Assembly: GCF_040802235.1 (NCBI RefSeq)
Contig: NC_133161.1
Span: forward strand, 17,129,001-17,193,000
DNA: 64,000 bases
Direction of reading: 5' to 3'
Source: Manis javanica
Lineage: Eukaryota > Chordata > Mammalia > Pholidota > Manidae
The notes under the pieces are model-generated. The model made no database searches and was not told the origin of the DNA. It was given only the letters and a program-made list of their open reading frames with translations. Position 1 is the stretch's first letter. Each line of letters starts with the position of its first letter. Below, piece by piece: positions 1 to 12,290 of the stretch. The position numbers and the translations under genes were made by a program.

Positions 1-1183
1 TGGATGGCTATTTCAGAGCTTTCCGTGACCTTGTGCGAATCCTAAGGCACCGTTCCTCGTCTGGGAGATGGACTTACACCGCCTGCCTGGGGATCAAATG
101 TCTGTGCATGGACCGCCCCGCGCCTAGCGCCTAGCAGTGCTGTAGCAGTGGGAATGACTTCTTACCAGTGTCAGTATTTTGACAGAAATGAGGCAGTGGC
201 GAAGGCCTGTCCTCTGGCCAGACGAGTTAGAATGATTCCTGCTGATTCTCCTTTTAACGTTGTCGACAGCCATTCCAGATGAGCAGTAAATGACGGAGCT
301 ATGATTCAGACGAATCTCCCTGGCTGACCCTTTTCTAGGCAAACCTCGGCCCCAGGCAGAGCCAGTGTAGGTGGGGCCGGGAGCTGATTTCAGGGCTGCC
401 TGCTACGTGGAGGGTGAAGGACCTGCGCTGTTTGAGTTACAGGTCGGGGACTATGCTTTAGGAGGAGGGGCTGAGGCCCTTTGGGGTTCTGCACCCGGAG
501 GCTACGCAGAGCTGTGATCTCTGACCTCTTCTGCCGGCTCACCTTGGGCCAGTCGGAAGTCTCTGAATAAGGAAGGGTGTCTCTGTTGTGAAACCTTGCT
601 GTGAATCGTATGGCCTCAGGGTTTCCTGTAACCACACCGTGGTAGAGGAAACAGCAAGTGTGGAGTTGGGGGAGGTGAGGGAGAGACCTTGAGAGTTTAC
701 GTGCGGGGTAGGCTGGGCACCCTGGGGACAGTGAGAGTCTTGGGCGGCAAGGAGAAGGTGGGGTTCCTCCTTCCTTCCTTTCTCCTGGGAGGGTGCTCAC
801 CCCTCTCCTGCTTCAGATGGCTCAGTGCAGAGGCTCCCGGAGGCTTTTCTAGTTGGGCCTGGCGGCCCCCAGCCCTGTGCTGAGTCAGGGGCTGCTCTGT
901 GAAACCACCAGCCTGCCCAGCCCCCCACCGCCGGGGTCCTGCTCACTGTCCAGCTCACCTTTGGCCTGTCCTGACCAGTAATTTCGGCTGATGACTACAA
1001 GTATTCTAACTTATTAGAATTCACTGGACTTTGTTCTTCTTTGTAGGAATTGGAAGTTTTGACTCCCATTCAGAGCAAACTGACCTGTAATCCCAGATGT
1101 GATGAGGGTGGGATCTTCTGTCCTGAATTAGAAAAGCAAGTTATTGCACTTGGGCCCTGAGTCCTCTTCATGGGAGGCCAGAG
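1..1183. other. CYREN 5' region / intron, with probable start of the first coding exon
   Basis: This GC-rich stretch shows no protein I recognise. A good splice acceptor (T-rich tract ending in TTTGTAG at 1041-1046) suggests that the exon holding the CYREN start codon begins near 1047, leaving about 137 bases of 5' untranslated sequence before the ATG at 1184. The upstream noncoding exon and promoter were not located and may lie before the window. Short ORFs on both strands here look like chance GC-rich reading frames. Confidence 0.45.
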
Positions 1184-1323
1184 ATGGAAGCTGTAAAGTC
1201 TGGCAGTAAAAAGAGGGTCCTTCCCACATGGATGATGACCCAGGTGGCAGAGAAGAGCATGGTATCAGTGAAGACCCCCAGGAGGAGGAGAATGGCAGCA
1301 GTGCCCACAGTGGCTGCAGCAAG
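1184..1323 (+). CDS. CYREN: CYREN coding exon 1 (N-terminal Ku-binding part)
   Basis: CYREN (also called MRI or C7orf49) is a small nuclear protein that binds Ku70/80 and modulates non-homologous end joining through the cell cycle. This exon gives residues 1-46 plus two bases. The Ku-binding motif is seen as KKRVLPTWM at about residues 9-17, followed by a basic stretch (TPRRRRMAAVPTVAAAR) that resembles the human protein closely. The ATG at 1184 is the first in frame and matches the human start. The exon ends AG at 1323 before GTGGGG, and the split Arg codon is completed by the A at 1984. Assignment rests on remembered human sequence and on the tail-to-tail TMEM140 neighbour. Confidence 0.9.
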
Positions 1324-1983
1324 GTGGGGCAACTGCGTGGGGTCCTGGGGAAGTAGGAGGCAGGGGGGCCGGGGCAGCGCAGGTGCTGGGGTGAGTTCTG
1401 TGTTGGCAGGACAGTGAGGTGGGTGGTCTTCCACTCTTCAGAGGTACCCAGGCTGCAGGAGGCAGAGAGAGCTGTGTTCTCACCAACAGGCAGCCGCTTC
1501 TGCTTCTGTTGGTGAACCTCCGCTGTCAAGCCCCCAGGTGTCAGCTCCCTCTCTCGGGGTTACACACAATAGCCAAGCTCTCAGAAACCAGTTGTCCAAA
1601 ATGCCAGTCTCTTTATTTGCAACTTAAAATGTGACCTCCAAGTGGTACTTCCTGTGGGCAGCTCTTAGGACAGACGGGAGCAGCAAGCTGCTAGATCTGC
1701 TTGCATCTGTGTGTGTGTGTGTGTGTTAGTGTCAGTTTGATGCAGGACTGGCCATGATGCCTGTTTCAGATGCCTGGGGGAGTTGGCAGGGGGTAGGAGG
1801 CCGCCCACTGTCACCTCTGCAAACCCCCTGTGCATTACTGGTCATGAGGACTAGGAAGCTGTGTCTGTGCCGAGGAGGTCCTCACCCCTGGTGGGAAGGC
1901 CAGGGGATGCGGTTGCTGCTCTCATTGTCTTCCTCCTGGGAGACCTGAGACTGTCCCAGTGCCACTCTGTGCCTTTCTTTCAG

Positions 1984-2059
1984 ACTTCCTACACTGAACA
2001 CTGTGTACTGCATGAATGAAGCTGAAATAGTGGATGTTGCTCTGGGGATCCTGATTGAG
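1984..2059 (+). CDS. CYREN: CYREN coding exon 2
   Basis: This 76-base exon is bounded by a pyrimidine-rich acceptor ending CTTTCAG and a consensus donor GAG|GTAAAG. With the two bases carried over it encodes 26 residues, including YCMNEAEIVDVALGILIE, which is nearly identical to the human protein. The central acidic/hydrophobic stretch is the most conserved block between the two Ku-binding ends. The phase fits both neighbouring exons without adjustment. Confidence 0.92.
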
Positions 2060-2479
2060 GTAAAGTCAACCGTGCCTTTACTTTATGACCTAAAACTCTT
2101 CTTGGGCAGAAACTAACCTGGTCCCTTGATAAATAGGCCAAATTGGGAGATGCCCTGCATCCTCCCAGGGTGTGCACAGGATCCCCCATCTGTCAGCCCA
2201 CTTCCTCCACTTGGCCTCGTGCATCTCTCAGATCATGCACCCCTTGGCCTGGCCTCATGTGAGGGGGCCTGCCCCAGCATTTGGCGCTGGATACCTGGGG
2301 AAGGAGTGGCAGTGGGAGAGAACAGCGCCTTCTGTTTGGGGTGATGCTGTGTGTGCTCGTATGTGGACGGGACAGGAGCCTGTAACTGGGTCTCAGTCAG
2401 GGGAGATGACTTCTTACCACTGCACTTCTCAGCGGGGCACCCTGAAGGCTCCTGGCTTCCCAAGGGATAGTAATGGCAC

Positions 2480-2700
2480 CACATTAGAGCTGGTAGTGCT
2501 TTATAGTTGACCAGGTACCTTTATATTTTACTCTGGCATTTAATCCTTGCAGTGACCCAGTGATACAGTTATTTTAGATATTATTATACCCATTTTACAG
2601 ATGAGAAAATTGAGACTCAGGGATTCCCCTTACATAGAAGTGACAGCCTAGGCCTACACTCAGGTTTTACCAGCTGTGCTCCTTCATTTCTGTCACCCTG
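2480..2700 (+). repeat. MIR-type SINE remnant in CYREN intron
   Basis: The core contains the typical MIR phrase for a decimal-tab segment: a TTTAATCCTTGCA block, then a TTATTATACCCATTTTACAGATGAG-like block and GACTCAGGGA. It is heavily diverged. The call is from pattern memory only. Confidence 0.6.
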
Positions 2701-2983
2701 CCTTTCCAGATAAGTTTTTTCTGTTTTGCATTTCTACTCCAGGGTTCCTCAGGTCACTGCCCACTTCCCTCCCAGGCTGGTCTTGATTCCTTCAGGAGCT
2801 GTGAGGGGTGGTGCGTGGGGGGTGACAGGAGGGTGAGACGGGGCAGTCTCTGATTTGGGAGCAGTATCTGACCTCGTGCACACTGGCTTCATAGTTGCTT
2901 CTGGATATGTTTCTTACTGACAAACCAGCCTGCTAGGGAGATAAAATATGTACATTTTGCCTGCTATTTCTAACACTCCACAG

Positions 2984-3226
2984 GCCCAAAAACAGGAAGC
3001 ACCCTTGGAGCAGCTGTTTCTGGTAGGCGCCGATAAGCCAGAGCCCCCCGCAGCCCGCTCAGCCTCCCAGAGTTCTCCTGGGAGCAGAAGTGAGGACGAG
3101 AACAATGGTAAAGCTGCCCTTTCCCCAGGCCTCGGCCGCGCTGTGGCTTCTGACTCTGTCTGCAGCAGAAGCCCTGAGGAGGATGAGGACGTGTTAAAAT
3201 ACGTGAAGGAGATATTTTTTAGCTAA
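2984..3226 (+). CDS. CYREN: CYREN terminal coding exon (C-terminal XLF-like motif)
   Basis: The exon starts after the acceptor CTCCACAG and gives 80 residues and a TAA stop. The middle is a Ser/Glu-rich, probably disordered linker. The end is an acidic run followed by DVLKYVKEIFFS, the XLF-like motif that gives CYREN its second Ku contact. Joined length is 46+26+80 = 152 residues against 157 in human, the difference lying in the linker. No AATAAA was found in the 1.6 kb before TMEM140, so the 3' end of the mRNA is undefined. All reading frames are intact and the gene looks functional. Confidence 0.92.
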   Translation, partial: AQKQEAPLEQLFLVGADKPEPPAARSASQSSPGSRSEDENNGKAALSPGLGRAVASDSVCSRSPEEDEDVLKYVKEIFFS

Positions 3227-4837
3227 GAGACAAACTTCCCAGGACTTTCTTCCCAGAGCAGCTGAAGGAAGCTGGGCTTGCCCTCCCTGTCTGAGGGCTG
3301 CCCCCAGCTCCATGTCTCCTTGGGCTGGACAGATTCAGCCTGGAACAGAAGCCAAGAACGCCCCAGGCCTGGGAGCTGATAAGCTTGGGTGTTTAGTGTG
3401 CTTAAGCGAGGAATCAAAATGAGCTTCCTTCAGAATTCCTCCCTGCACTGTGTCCCCTTCCTGCATAGGGGGTCCAGCATCCAGTATTCTGCTTTAGCCA
3501 GTTACCAGGTTTCAGGGAAAATGAGGTCATCGTAGTCAAACTTACTGGAACCAAAGTATCAGCTTAGTCATTTTCAGAAAGAAAAATCTGGCTGCTAAGT
3601 CCACTGGAATTCCTACAGTTTGATCAGCATGATCTCTCCCTAGAGAGGAAGCCTATGTTTAAAATCGTTTCCATCACTCATCCAGCCCTGAAGCAGACAA
3701 ACAGCCCACAGTGCCCTGCTCTGTCTGGGAGCTCGAAACCCAGTGTGCAGATTGTTAAGGCTCCCCTCCGGACAGGCCTGCTTCTGTGAGCTGCCATCTT
3801 CCTTCCACTTGGTGGCCTCTGTCTTAGCCCCTAAGCAGCTGCAGAGCACGAGTGGAACAGGAGCCCAAAGGAAACGCGGAAGACGAGATCACGCCATGGT
3901 CCGTATTTCTACCTCTGTATTCACTGTGGCTTTTACAGACAGAATGAGGCTTCTGTACAGGTTTTCCAATATACAGGTGTCGAAAAATACACACAGTTCC
4001 CCACCACTCAAGTTGTGTTTGAATCCTTTCCAGTTCTGGGTTGAGAAGTAAAGAGATGCGGCATTTGTACGCACGTGGAACCGTTCAGTCCTGCCCACCT
4101 TCTCTCACCCAGGGATTTAGTGTGTTCTGCTCCTGAATTCCCAGGTCACATCAGGAATGATTTACCAGCTGACTCCCTTGCTCTGTCTGGCTTCAGATCT
4201 AAGAGCTTTTTCAAGAAAACCTTCAAAGCCACCAAGGCTGTTGTTCTCTGTACCCATGTGCTCTGTCTTAGTGAATCCCTTGGAGATCATTTCTGGGCCT
4301 TTGGGAGTGGCATCTCGGGAGAGGAGCTCATCACAGCCACTCTCAGGGATGGAGCAGGGAAGCTTACTCACCAGGGCCCCGGGGAAACAGGTGCTCTCTC
4401 CGAATGTTCCCTATTTGTTGCCCTAAACCCTCACTGGGTTCCAGTGTGGCCTCCGGCCAACCATCCTGGAAATCTGGCCCTATGAGAGGGAATCCTTATC
4501 CCCACTTCCCTGAGGATCAAGGAAGAATGGCATGCTAAAAGCCATCACTTAAAGCAGGAATTCTTGTGACAGTGTCTACATGGTTCCAGGGTGTCCTCAG
4601 GACCTTTGGACGTCCCCAGGGACAGACAGTCCTACACTAAGAAGCTGCAGGTGCCCTGGCCACTCTTGACACTGGGTGCCCACACCCTCCGCAATGGGAA
4701 CCCTCCGCTAGAGCTTGAGGTCAGCATTAGCTATGAAACAGGATGGCTCAGGAGACACCCAGCCCATGAGTTCTCTGGCACCTTCTCTGGGCATAGTTCA
4801 AATTGAACCCTTGCAGTCATGTAAGCCTTTGGCAGAA
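3227..4837. other. Convergent 3' region between CYREN and TMEM140
   Basis: This 1.6 kb separates the CYREN stop codon (plus strand) from the TMEM140 stop codon (minus strand) and should hold both 3' UTRs. I see no canonical AATAAA for either gene and no clear repeat. Several ORFs of 60-136 codons cross it but lack any recognisable protein. Confidence 0.5.
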
Positions 4838-6029
<1,192 letters not shown>

Positions 6030-6500
6030 TATAAGTTTTTCCTGACAACAGTAGTAATGTATGCTAATTATACAAATCTTAAAAAATCTCTGTAAAAAGG
6101 AAAATTGATAAGAATAACCTTTTATCACACCACTTACACAGAACCACTGTTAATTTTCTACCAATGTTTTTCCTATGTACTGATGTAGTTTTAAATAAAT
6201 TACAGCATTGAACATAATGATTTTCACTGAATATTGTAAACATTTTTCAAAGCTGTTAAATATTCTTCAAAAATGTTTAATGGCTACCTAACTGTTCATG
6301 TCATAGATTTATCCATTACACTTCAGACAAATTGTTTCCATTTTCCATCATTATAAGTGATAGTCAATGAAGATGCTTGTATGCTTCTTGTTAGGCTAAA
6401 CTTCTATAAGTGAGACATCATTGAGTCAAAGGTAGAAATATTTTTCAGTGATTTTACTGCATGTTGGCAAATTGATCTATAGAAAACTTGCTAACTGTAG
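6030..6500 (-). repeat. Ancient L1 (L1M/HAL1-like) fragment, antisense
   Basis: The plus strand reads like the antisense of an old L1 3' region. Diagnostic phrases are the block around 6270-6300 (TTTAATGGCTACCTAACTG), a TTTATCCATTACACTTCAGAC block, GACATCATTGAGTCAAAGG, and GGCAAATTGATCT. It is very diverged. Related fragments occur at 9115-9480 and 37090-37650. Confidence 0.5.
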
Positions 6501-7034
6501 TCCCTGTAGTAGTGTGTAGTGTATATAGTATATACCTTCCTCACCATTTATGAAAATTCTTTTCACTATGTTTTTAATCAGAGGGACTTCTCCAAAGCAG
6601 CCTCTATGAAAATAGCCTGCATACTATACCTTTATATTTATCAAGTTTTGATATGGAGGAAAACAGCCATTTATATCCTGAAGTGTCTAGGGTCTCAGTA
6701 TTGAAACCTTGTGAAAGGATGCTGGGCCAAAATACAGAGTGGCATCCTGCCAGTGTGCCCAGCCAGGAGTGCCAGGTGGTGTCCAGCAGAAGGGGGTAGT
6801 GGCCACTGGCCCTGGGAAGTGACCCAGAGATGTACACAACCCCGGAGATCAACTTATGGAGAGTTCCCTTAAGAGGAACAGTTGTTTCCTCTTTCCCAAA
6901 GCTGCCTGGAGGGTCTGTCTGCCCCACCCCAAATTTATTCTGCAAGAAGACCAAAGGGAAAAAAGACTACAGTATGAGAACAGGATGTGGGGCCAGCTGG
7001 GGGAGCAGGCGGCATCGTCGGGTGGTCAGGCTGT

Positions 7035-7355
7035 AACAAGTACCACAGGCTACTGCCTATAAACAAGAGGTGTTTATTTCTCACAGGTCTGGAAGCTGGG
7101 AAGTCCAAGATCAAAGGACTGGCTAACCTGAGGTCTGGTGAGAGCTTCTTGGGTGATGGATGATCATCTTTTTGCAGTGCCATCACACAGTGGAAGGGAC
7201 AGGGAGTTCTCTGAGGCCTCTTTACAAGGGCACCAATCCCATTCTGCTCTTGACCGATCGCCTCCCAAAGGCCCCATCTCCTAATGCCATCACATTGGGG
7301 GTAGGAGTCAGCATTTGAATTCTGGTAGATATAAGCATTCAGTCTATAGCAGGAG
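7035..7355 (+). repeat. Old interspersed repeat, same family as 46197-46560
   Basis: Shared landmarks in the same order are a GTAACAA block, TTTATTTCTCACAG-type block, GGAGGCTGG / GGAAGCTGGGAAGT, GGTGAGAGC, CCTCCCAAAGGCCCCA, and CACATTGGG followed by TTTGAATT. I know this as a common mammalian repeat but cannot name the class with certainty. Confidence 0.6.
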
Positions 7356-9114
7356 CTCCATTCAAAGGACCCTAGTGAGTGAATAATGAGATTCAGGATT
7401 CATCAGCCACTCCTTGGCAGAGACCTGGGGGTGTGGCCCGGACATGAGGCAGGTGCCTTTTAGAATAGGAACCTGAACCTCTGCGTGCAGTGAGGAGCCG
7501 GATCCATGCTACCACCACCTAACCGCGGCCTCTGTGCATGGGTCTCCTTGGGGCCCTCCCAGGAATCTCTGGACGAAGAGTGGGGCTCTCTCAGCAGAAA
7601 CCCAGGGAGCTGCCCCTCCACAGTGCCTAGCACCTCAGGATCAGTCACTGGAGGCCTGAAATAGTGAAAACTCAAGAGGCTGACAACCCGTTTGTAGTTG
7701 GGAAGTTCCTGGAGCAATGCTGCTTGCTACAGAAACGGTTACCAGGTACAAAACAGTGTCTTTAGTCCACACGTTTTAGACTGTATAATGAGAAGTTTTA
7801 ACCAGCCCAGCCCCACAGTGTGGGAAAAATACCCAACAGAAACATATTTTGTATGGCTTTGCATATTTAACAAATGTTTGCAAAAACTTATCTGTGCTTT
7901 TAATGGATTCAGGTATTTCAGGGGATAGAATGGATTTCCAGGACTGGAACCCTGACTTGTGCTGTAGGAAATAAGCTTTAACTTGCCTCCATTATCCAGG
8001 AACCAACAGGTTGGGAATTGGGGTGACTATATATAAATGCACCCCATTTTATCTCCACTTCAAGCCTGGTACACTTGGGTTCCAAAAAAATTATTATTAA
8101 GCATTTTTGACTTGAAAACAGCTCAGTTCAGAAAATCTCCCAGGACTTCCTGGAGGAGAACATTGCACCTGCCACCTGACCCCGCACTCGGCATGCCCAG
8201 TCTTTGGTTTTGACTTCCTCTTTTTCTCTCAGCTGACCTTTTGGAGGTTTTCACTGGAGAGTGGCGCTGAGGAGGCCCTGAGCAGACTCACCTCTTTACA
8301 GGCACAGAGTTCAGTCCCAACTTCCGCACCTGGTGCTTGAGACCCACCTCCATCGGGCGACTCAGAACTTGAACTAGCGAGTCTGCAGCAAGGCCTGGCT
8401 TTGGTCTCCCCCCGACTCCCATCTGCTTACCCTCTCAGCCACTCCCCAACTAGCGAAGTCCTACCCTGTTTTCTGCCTCTTTCCTACTAATTTTTCACCA
8501 GATTTCCTGGCCTGCTTCTGATTCCTGGCCCACACTCTGATTCAGCTGAAAGCTAGAATTATGTTCCCACTTGCTGCAATGGCTCCAAGGAACAATCGCC
8601 ATCTATTTTGCTATCTATTTTATCCCCAGAATGGTGCCAGATACACAGTTGACTCTCATTTTGGGGGGAATGAATGAAAGCACCAGGTAGTATCCTTTGG
8701 TTATTTCACATACATATTTTAGGAACGTATCTTAGCCAGACAGCAAAGCCGAGGTGAGGGCCACACTGTGTGTCCTGGGCGTACCTAACACGGTGCAGGG
8801 GGTGCCTCCTACACACTTCCTACTGGAGTGTGCACAGACTTCAGGAACTCGTGGATGGAGGTGTGAGGCTAGCCCAGCTTCTTTTTCTAAAGCTCCTCAG
8901 TGAAAGTATATGGATATTTGGTGGGAAACCCTACAGCACCCTCTCCTTGGCTGTCCTCAGAGCCAACCCTGCTTCTCTGTTTTTGGCATCTAACAGTCCT
9001 GACAATCACGTTCTCACCACAGTGAGCTTTTTAATTCTCTTTAATGATAAGCCTGTGCTTCCTTCAGGGGGCCAAACGGGAGACTGCTGAGTCACTGTGG
9101 CCATTTTTAGGAGA
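7356..9114. other. Intronic/intergenic unique sequence
   Basis: No gene or clear young repeat. The short stretch at about 8615-8690 (CCCCAGAATGGTGCCAGATACACAG then GAATGAATGAAAG) resembles the 3' end of an L2 element. Confidence 0.4.
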
Positions 9115-9480
9115 GCTTTTTCCTGTTTATAATAAAGCCACATATGCTGATTGTAGAAAACTAGAAAAATGCGCACAAGTATGGAGAAAAGACTAACAAT
9201 CATCTGTAACTTCAGGTTGTAGCAATAACCACTCTTAATAACACATTTCCTCCTATAATATTGTTTTGCATAGTTGGGACCACAAAAATATGTATTTATA
9301 TCCCACTTTGCAAACATCATTACAGCATGCATATTTCCCTATGTCACTAGAAATGTTTTTTAAACAGTATTTTTAATGGCTGTACTTAGCTGTATTAGTT
9401 TTATAGTTTCTATGTGATATTTAAGACATTGCTTTATGATATTGTAAATAATGCTGTGGTGAATGTGTATCAGTTTACCC
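9115..9480 (-). repeat. Ancient L1 (L1M-like) fragment, antisense
   Basis: The plus strand has the antisense 3'-L1 look: ATAATAAAGCCACATATG, a TATTTATATCCCACTTTGCAAAC block and GATATTGTAAATAATGCTG. It is diverged and poorly bounded. Confidence 0.45.
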
Positions 9481-10713
9481 TGCCAGCAACACTAAGAGAA
9501 CGCTCAGCTCCCTCATCCTCCCCAACTGAATATTCTCAAGCCTTTTATTCTTTGATAATGCCAAAGGACATATCGTTATGTTTTTCTTTAATGAGGACAT
9601 TTTAACAGCTTCCAAGTGCTGAGTGTCTCTATGTTTTCCCTTGTGAAGTGCTATTGGTTCTTTTTCTTTTTATCAAGTTTTAGCTTTTGTCATTCTGCAT
9701 GAGCTCTTCATAAATAAAGCTCTTAGCCTTTTACCACCACAATTGTCATAATAAGGGAAAAGCCATTTTGCTGCACAAGAGCTCCTGGACCCAGACACAC
9801 GTTCGGACCCCAAGCCAGTGAGCTGGCTTGACCGGTGTCACCTGGGAGCCCCAAGGGAAGCAGACTCCCAGCGAGGGGGACAGAAGGGAAGCAGTCTCAG
9901 GCGGTTCATTTGAGGGACTTTGTTCATTTTTGTTTTTGTTTAAGTGCCTCTATAATTTTCACACTGGTGGCATGGTGGCTGAGACACAAATAATATATCC
10001 TCTTCTTCTAAATTATGCTTGTCAGTTTCATATTAAAAGAGAGAAACTTTCAGGAGGTCCTGTTTGAGTGAGGACTGGAATCCTGGTGGACTGTCGCTCT
10101 GAAACATCCCTCTGGCTGTCTTCAGCTGGGTGACAGGGCTGCAGGTGCCCCAGGCCCAGAGCACAGGACACCGGAGGGCAGGGAACCAGCAGGGTCCATG
10201 AGGGCACTCTCCCACGCTGGGCTCACATTCCTGGCCTGTCTCAGAATAGAACAACTCCCTGCCTGGGCAGAGCCGCTCTTGAATATAAGGAGCACTTGCA
10301 AAGGGTAGAATGAGCCTATCTTGCTGTTGACAGTTGCTTGTTTACTTAAGACAGCTGAAGCACTGTTTGCTCTCTTGAGTGGCAGGATCCAAATGAGCTT
10401 TACGAACTGCCACAGGACCTTTGTCTTTTTCATAGAGGAAGGTTTGTAGCTCCAATCTCCACCGCCCAAGAGTACTTTGCACTTTTTTCGTATATGCTAA
10501 AATATCTATCAGCTTAATCACTCTAGAACTCTATTGTATGCAAATATGGGTAATCTGCTTATTTATAATTTCTGATTTGTCACTGCCCTAGTTATGGCTT
10601 TACATATTACATTTTCATCTTATCCCACTATTTGAAATTCCCATAAGATTCCCTCTCTACTTTGTCTTATACAAAAACAACCAAAAAAACAGACCCAAAC
10701 AAAACAAACCCAT
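9481..10713. other. Intergenic sequence upstream of the young L1 insertion
   Basis: No gene recognised. The last 100 bases are A/C-rich (CAAAACAAACC-type low complexity) and form the site where the 9 kb L1 landed. Confidence 0.4.
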
Positions 10714-10730
10714 AAAAAACCTCATTCTGG
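10714..10730 (+). repeat. Target-site duplication, 5' copy
   Basis: The 17 bases AAAAAACCTCATTCTGG recur exactly at 19767-19783 after the final poly(A). The implied bottom-strand nick is TTTTTT/ATGG, in keeping with L1 endonuclease preference. The leading As are ambiguous with the poly(A) tail, so the certain length is 11-17 bases. Confidence 0.95.
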
Positions 10731-10740
10731 GGGGCGGAGC

Positions 10741-10749
10741 CAAGATGGC
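10741..10749 (+). promoter_or_regulatory. YY1-type site in L1 leader
   Basis: CAAGATGGC, 11 bases into the element, is the core that positions the L1 start site in human L1. The older copy at 57230 has CAGGATGGC, one base off. Confidence 0.75.
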
Positions 10750-11030
10750 GGCGTGAGTAGAGCAGTGGAAATCTCCTCCCAAAAACACATAGAGCTATGA
10801 AAATATAACAAAGAAAAATCTTCCTAAAATAGAGACCACAGGACACAGGACAACATCCAGACCACATCCACACCTGCAAGAACCCAGCGCCTTGTGAAGG
10901 GGGTAAGATACAAGCCCCAGCCCGGCGGGACCCGAGCGCCCCTCCCCCCGGCTCCCGGCGGGTGGAGAGAAACCGGAGCGGTTTTTTTTTTTTTTTTTTT
11001 TGGCGAGCGGTGCCTGGGAACGGCGCCGGA

Positions 11031-11880
11031 GGACAAAGAATATCCTGCGTTTCTCCCTGCGAGACCTGGGGGCGGGTGCCTGAGACCGGTGCCTGAGGAC
11101 GGAGGAGGTCGCGCGTTTTTCCCCTTTTTTTTTTTCTCTTTTTGGCGAGCGCTTTTTGGAAGCCTTGAAGGGACGGGGACCCCAGTGCTAGGGAGGCACG
11201 GTGGCGGGACTGGTGAGCGGGTGGCTGGGACCGGCGCCTGAGGACAAAGAATATCCCCCGTTTTTCCCTGCGGGACCGGTGGGCGGGTGCCTGAGACCGG
11301 CACTTGAGAACAGAGGAAATCGCGCGTTTTTCCCCTTTTTTTTTTCTCTTTTCTGTGAGTGCTTTTTGGAAGCCTAAAAGGGACAGGGACCCCGGTGCTA
11401 GGGAGGCAGGGCGGCGGGACTGGTGAGCGGGTGCCTGGGACCGGCACCTGAGGACAAAGAATATCCCGCATTTTTCCCTGTGGGACCGGTGGGTGGGTGC
11501 CTGAGACCAGCACCTGAGGACGGAAGAAATCGCGCGTTTTTCCCCTTTTTTTTCTCTCTTTTTGCCGAGTGCTTTTTGGAAGCCTTGAAGGGACAGGGAC
11601 CCCGGTGCTAGGGAGGCAGGGCGGCGGGACTGGTGAGCGGGTGCGTGGGACCAGTGCCTGAGGACAAAGAATATTGAGCGTTCCTTCCCTGAGGGACCGG
11701 TGGGTGGGTGCTTTTTGGAAGCCTTGAAAGGACAGGGACCCTGGTGCTAGGGAGACAGGGCAGCAGGACCAGTGAGCGGGTGCCTGGGACCGGCACCTGA
11801 GGACAAAAAAAAAAAAAAAAAATCGCTTGTTTTTCCCCTTTTTTTCCTTTTTTTTTTCTCTTTCTTTCTGTTCCCTCTCT
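11031..11880 (+). repeat. Tandem 210-bp monomer array in the L1 5' UTR
   Basis: The anchor GGACAAAGAA (GGACAAAAAA in the last unit) falls at 11031, 11242, 11452, 11662 and 11801, giving spacings of 211, 210, 210 and 139. A second anchor, GGAC(A/G)GGGAC, falls at 11171, 11381, 11591 and 11730 with the same pattern. Each full unit has a GC-rich part and a T-rich part (CCCCTTTTTTTTT then CTCTTT). The fourth unit lost about 71 bases of its T-rich half. The organisation resembles mouse L1 promoter monomers. The older L1 at 57230 has only two units, about 149 bases apart. Confidence 0.88.
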
Positions 11881-12290
11881 CATTGTTGCTGCTGTTGTTT
11901 TGGTTTGGAGAGTGCTTTTTGGAAATCTTAAAGGGGCAGGACAGGTCACTTAGACCAGAAGCAGGGAATCTGGGGATCTCTGGGCACTCTAACCCCCTGG
12001 GCAGCAGGGAGCACAGAGGCCCCTTACGAAGATAAATAGTCTCCTGGCTGCTCCCCCTCCAACGGGGCTCCACCATTTTGGAGGAACAGCCCCAGCCAGG
12101 CCAAGCCCACAGCAACAGCGGAGATAAACCCCAAAGCAACTGGGCAGGAAGCAGAAGCCCTGTCTGCGCGCAGCTGCCCAGCACAAGCCACTAGAGGTCG
12201 CTATTCTCCCAGGAAAAGGCTACAAACCAACAAGAAGGGAAGCTCTTCCAGCGGTCACTTGTACCAGCTCTGCAAACTATCTCTATCACC

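Larger units (their letters stand above)
10731..12290 (+). promoter_or_regulatory. L1 5' UTR / internal promoter
   Basis: The 1.56 kb leader begins GGGGCGGAGCCAAGATGGCG, like L1 leaders of other mammals. It is GC-rich, contains the monomer array described separately, and ends in about 350 bases of unique leader before the ORF1 ATG. L1 transcription by RNA polymerase II starts at the first bases of such leaders; activity here is inferred. Confidence 0.85.

Noticed and set aside
4075-4485. 136-codon ORF between CYREN and TMEM140
   Set aside because: Lies in the shared 3' region with no homology or coding signature I can see.
10824-11513. 229-codon antisense ORF across the L1 monomers, reminiscent of primate L1 ORF0
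   Set aside because: The monomer is 210 bases, a multiple of three, and very GC-rich, so one open unit gives a long open array. The product is repetitive Pro/Ser/Lys and the older copy does not keep it.
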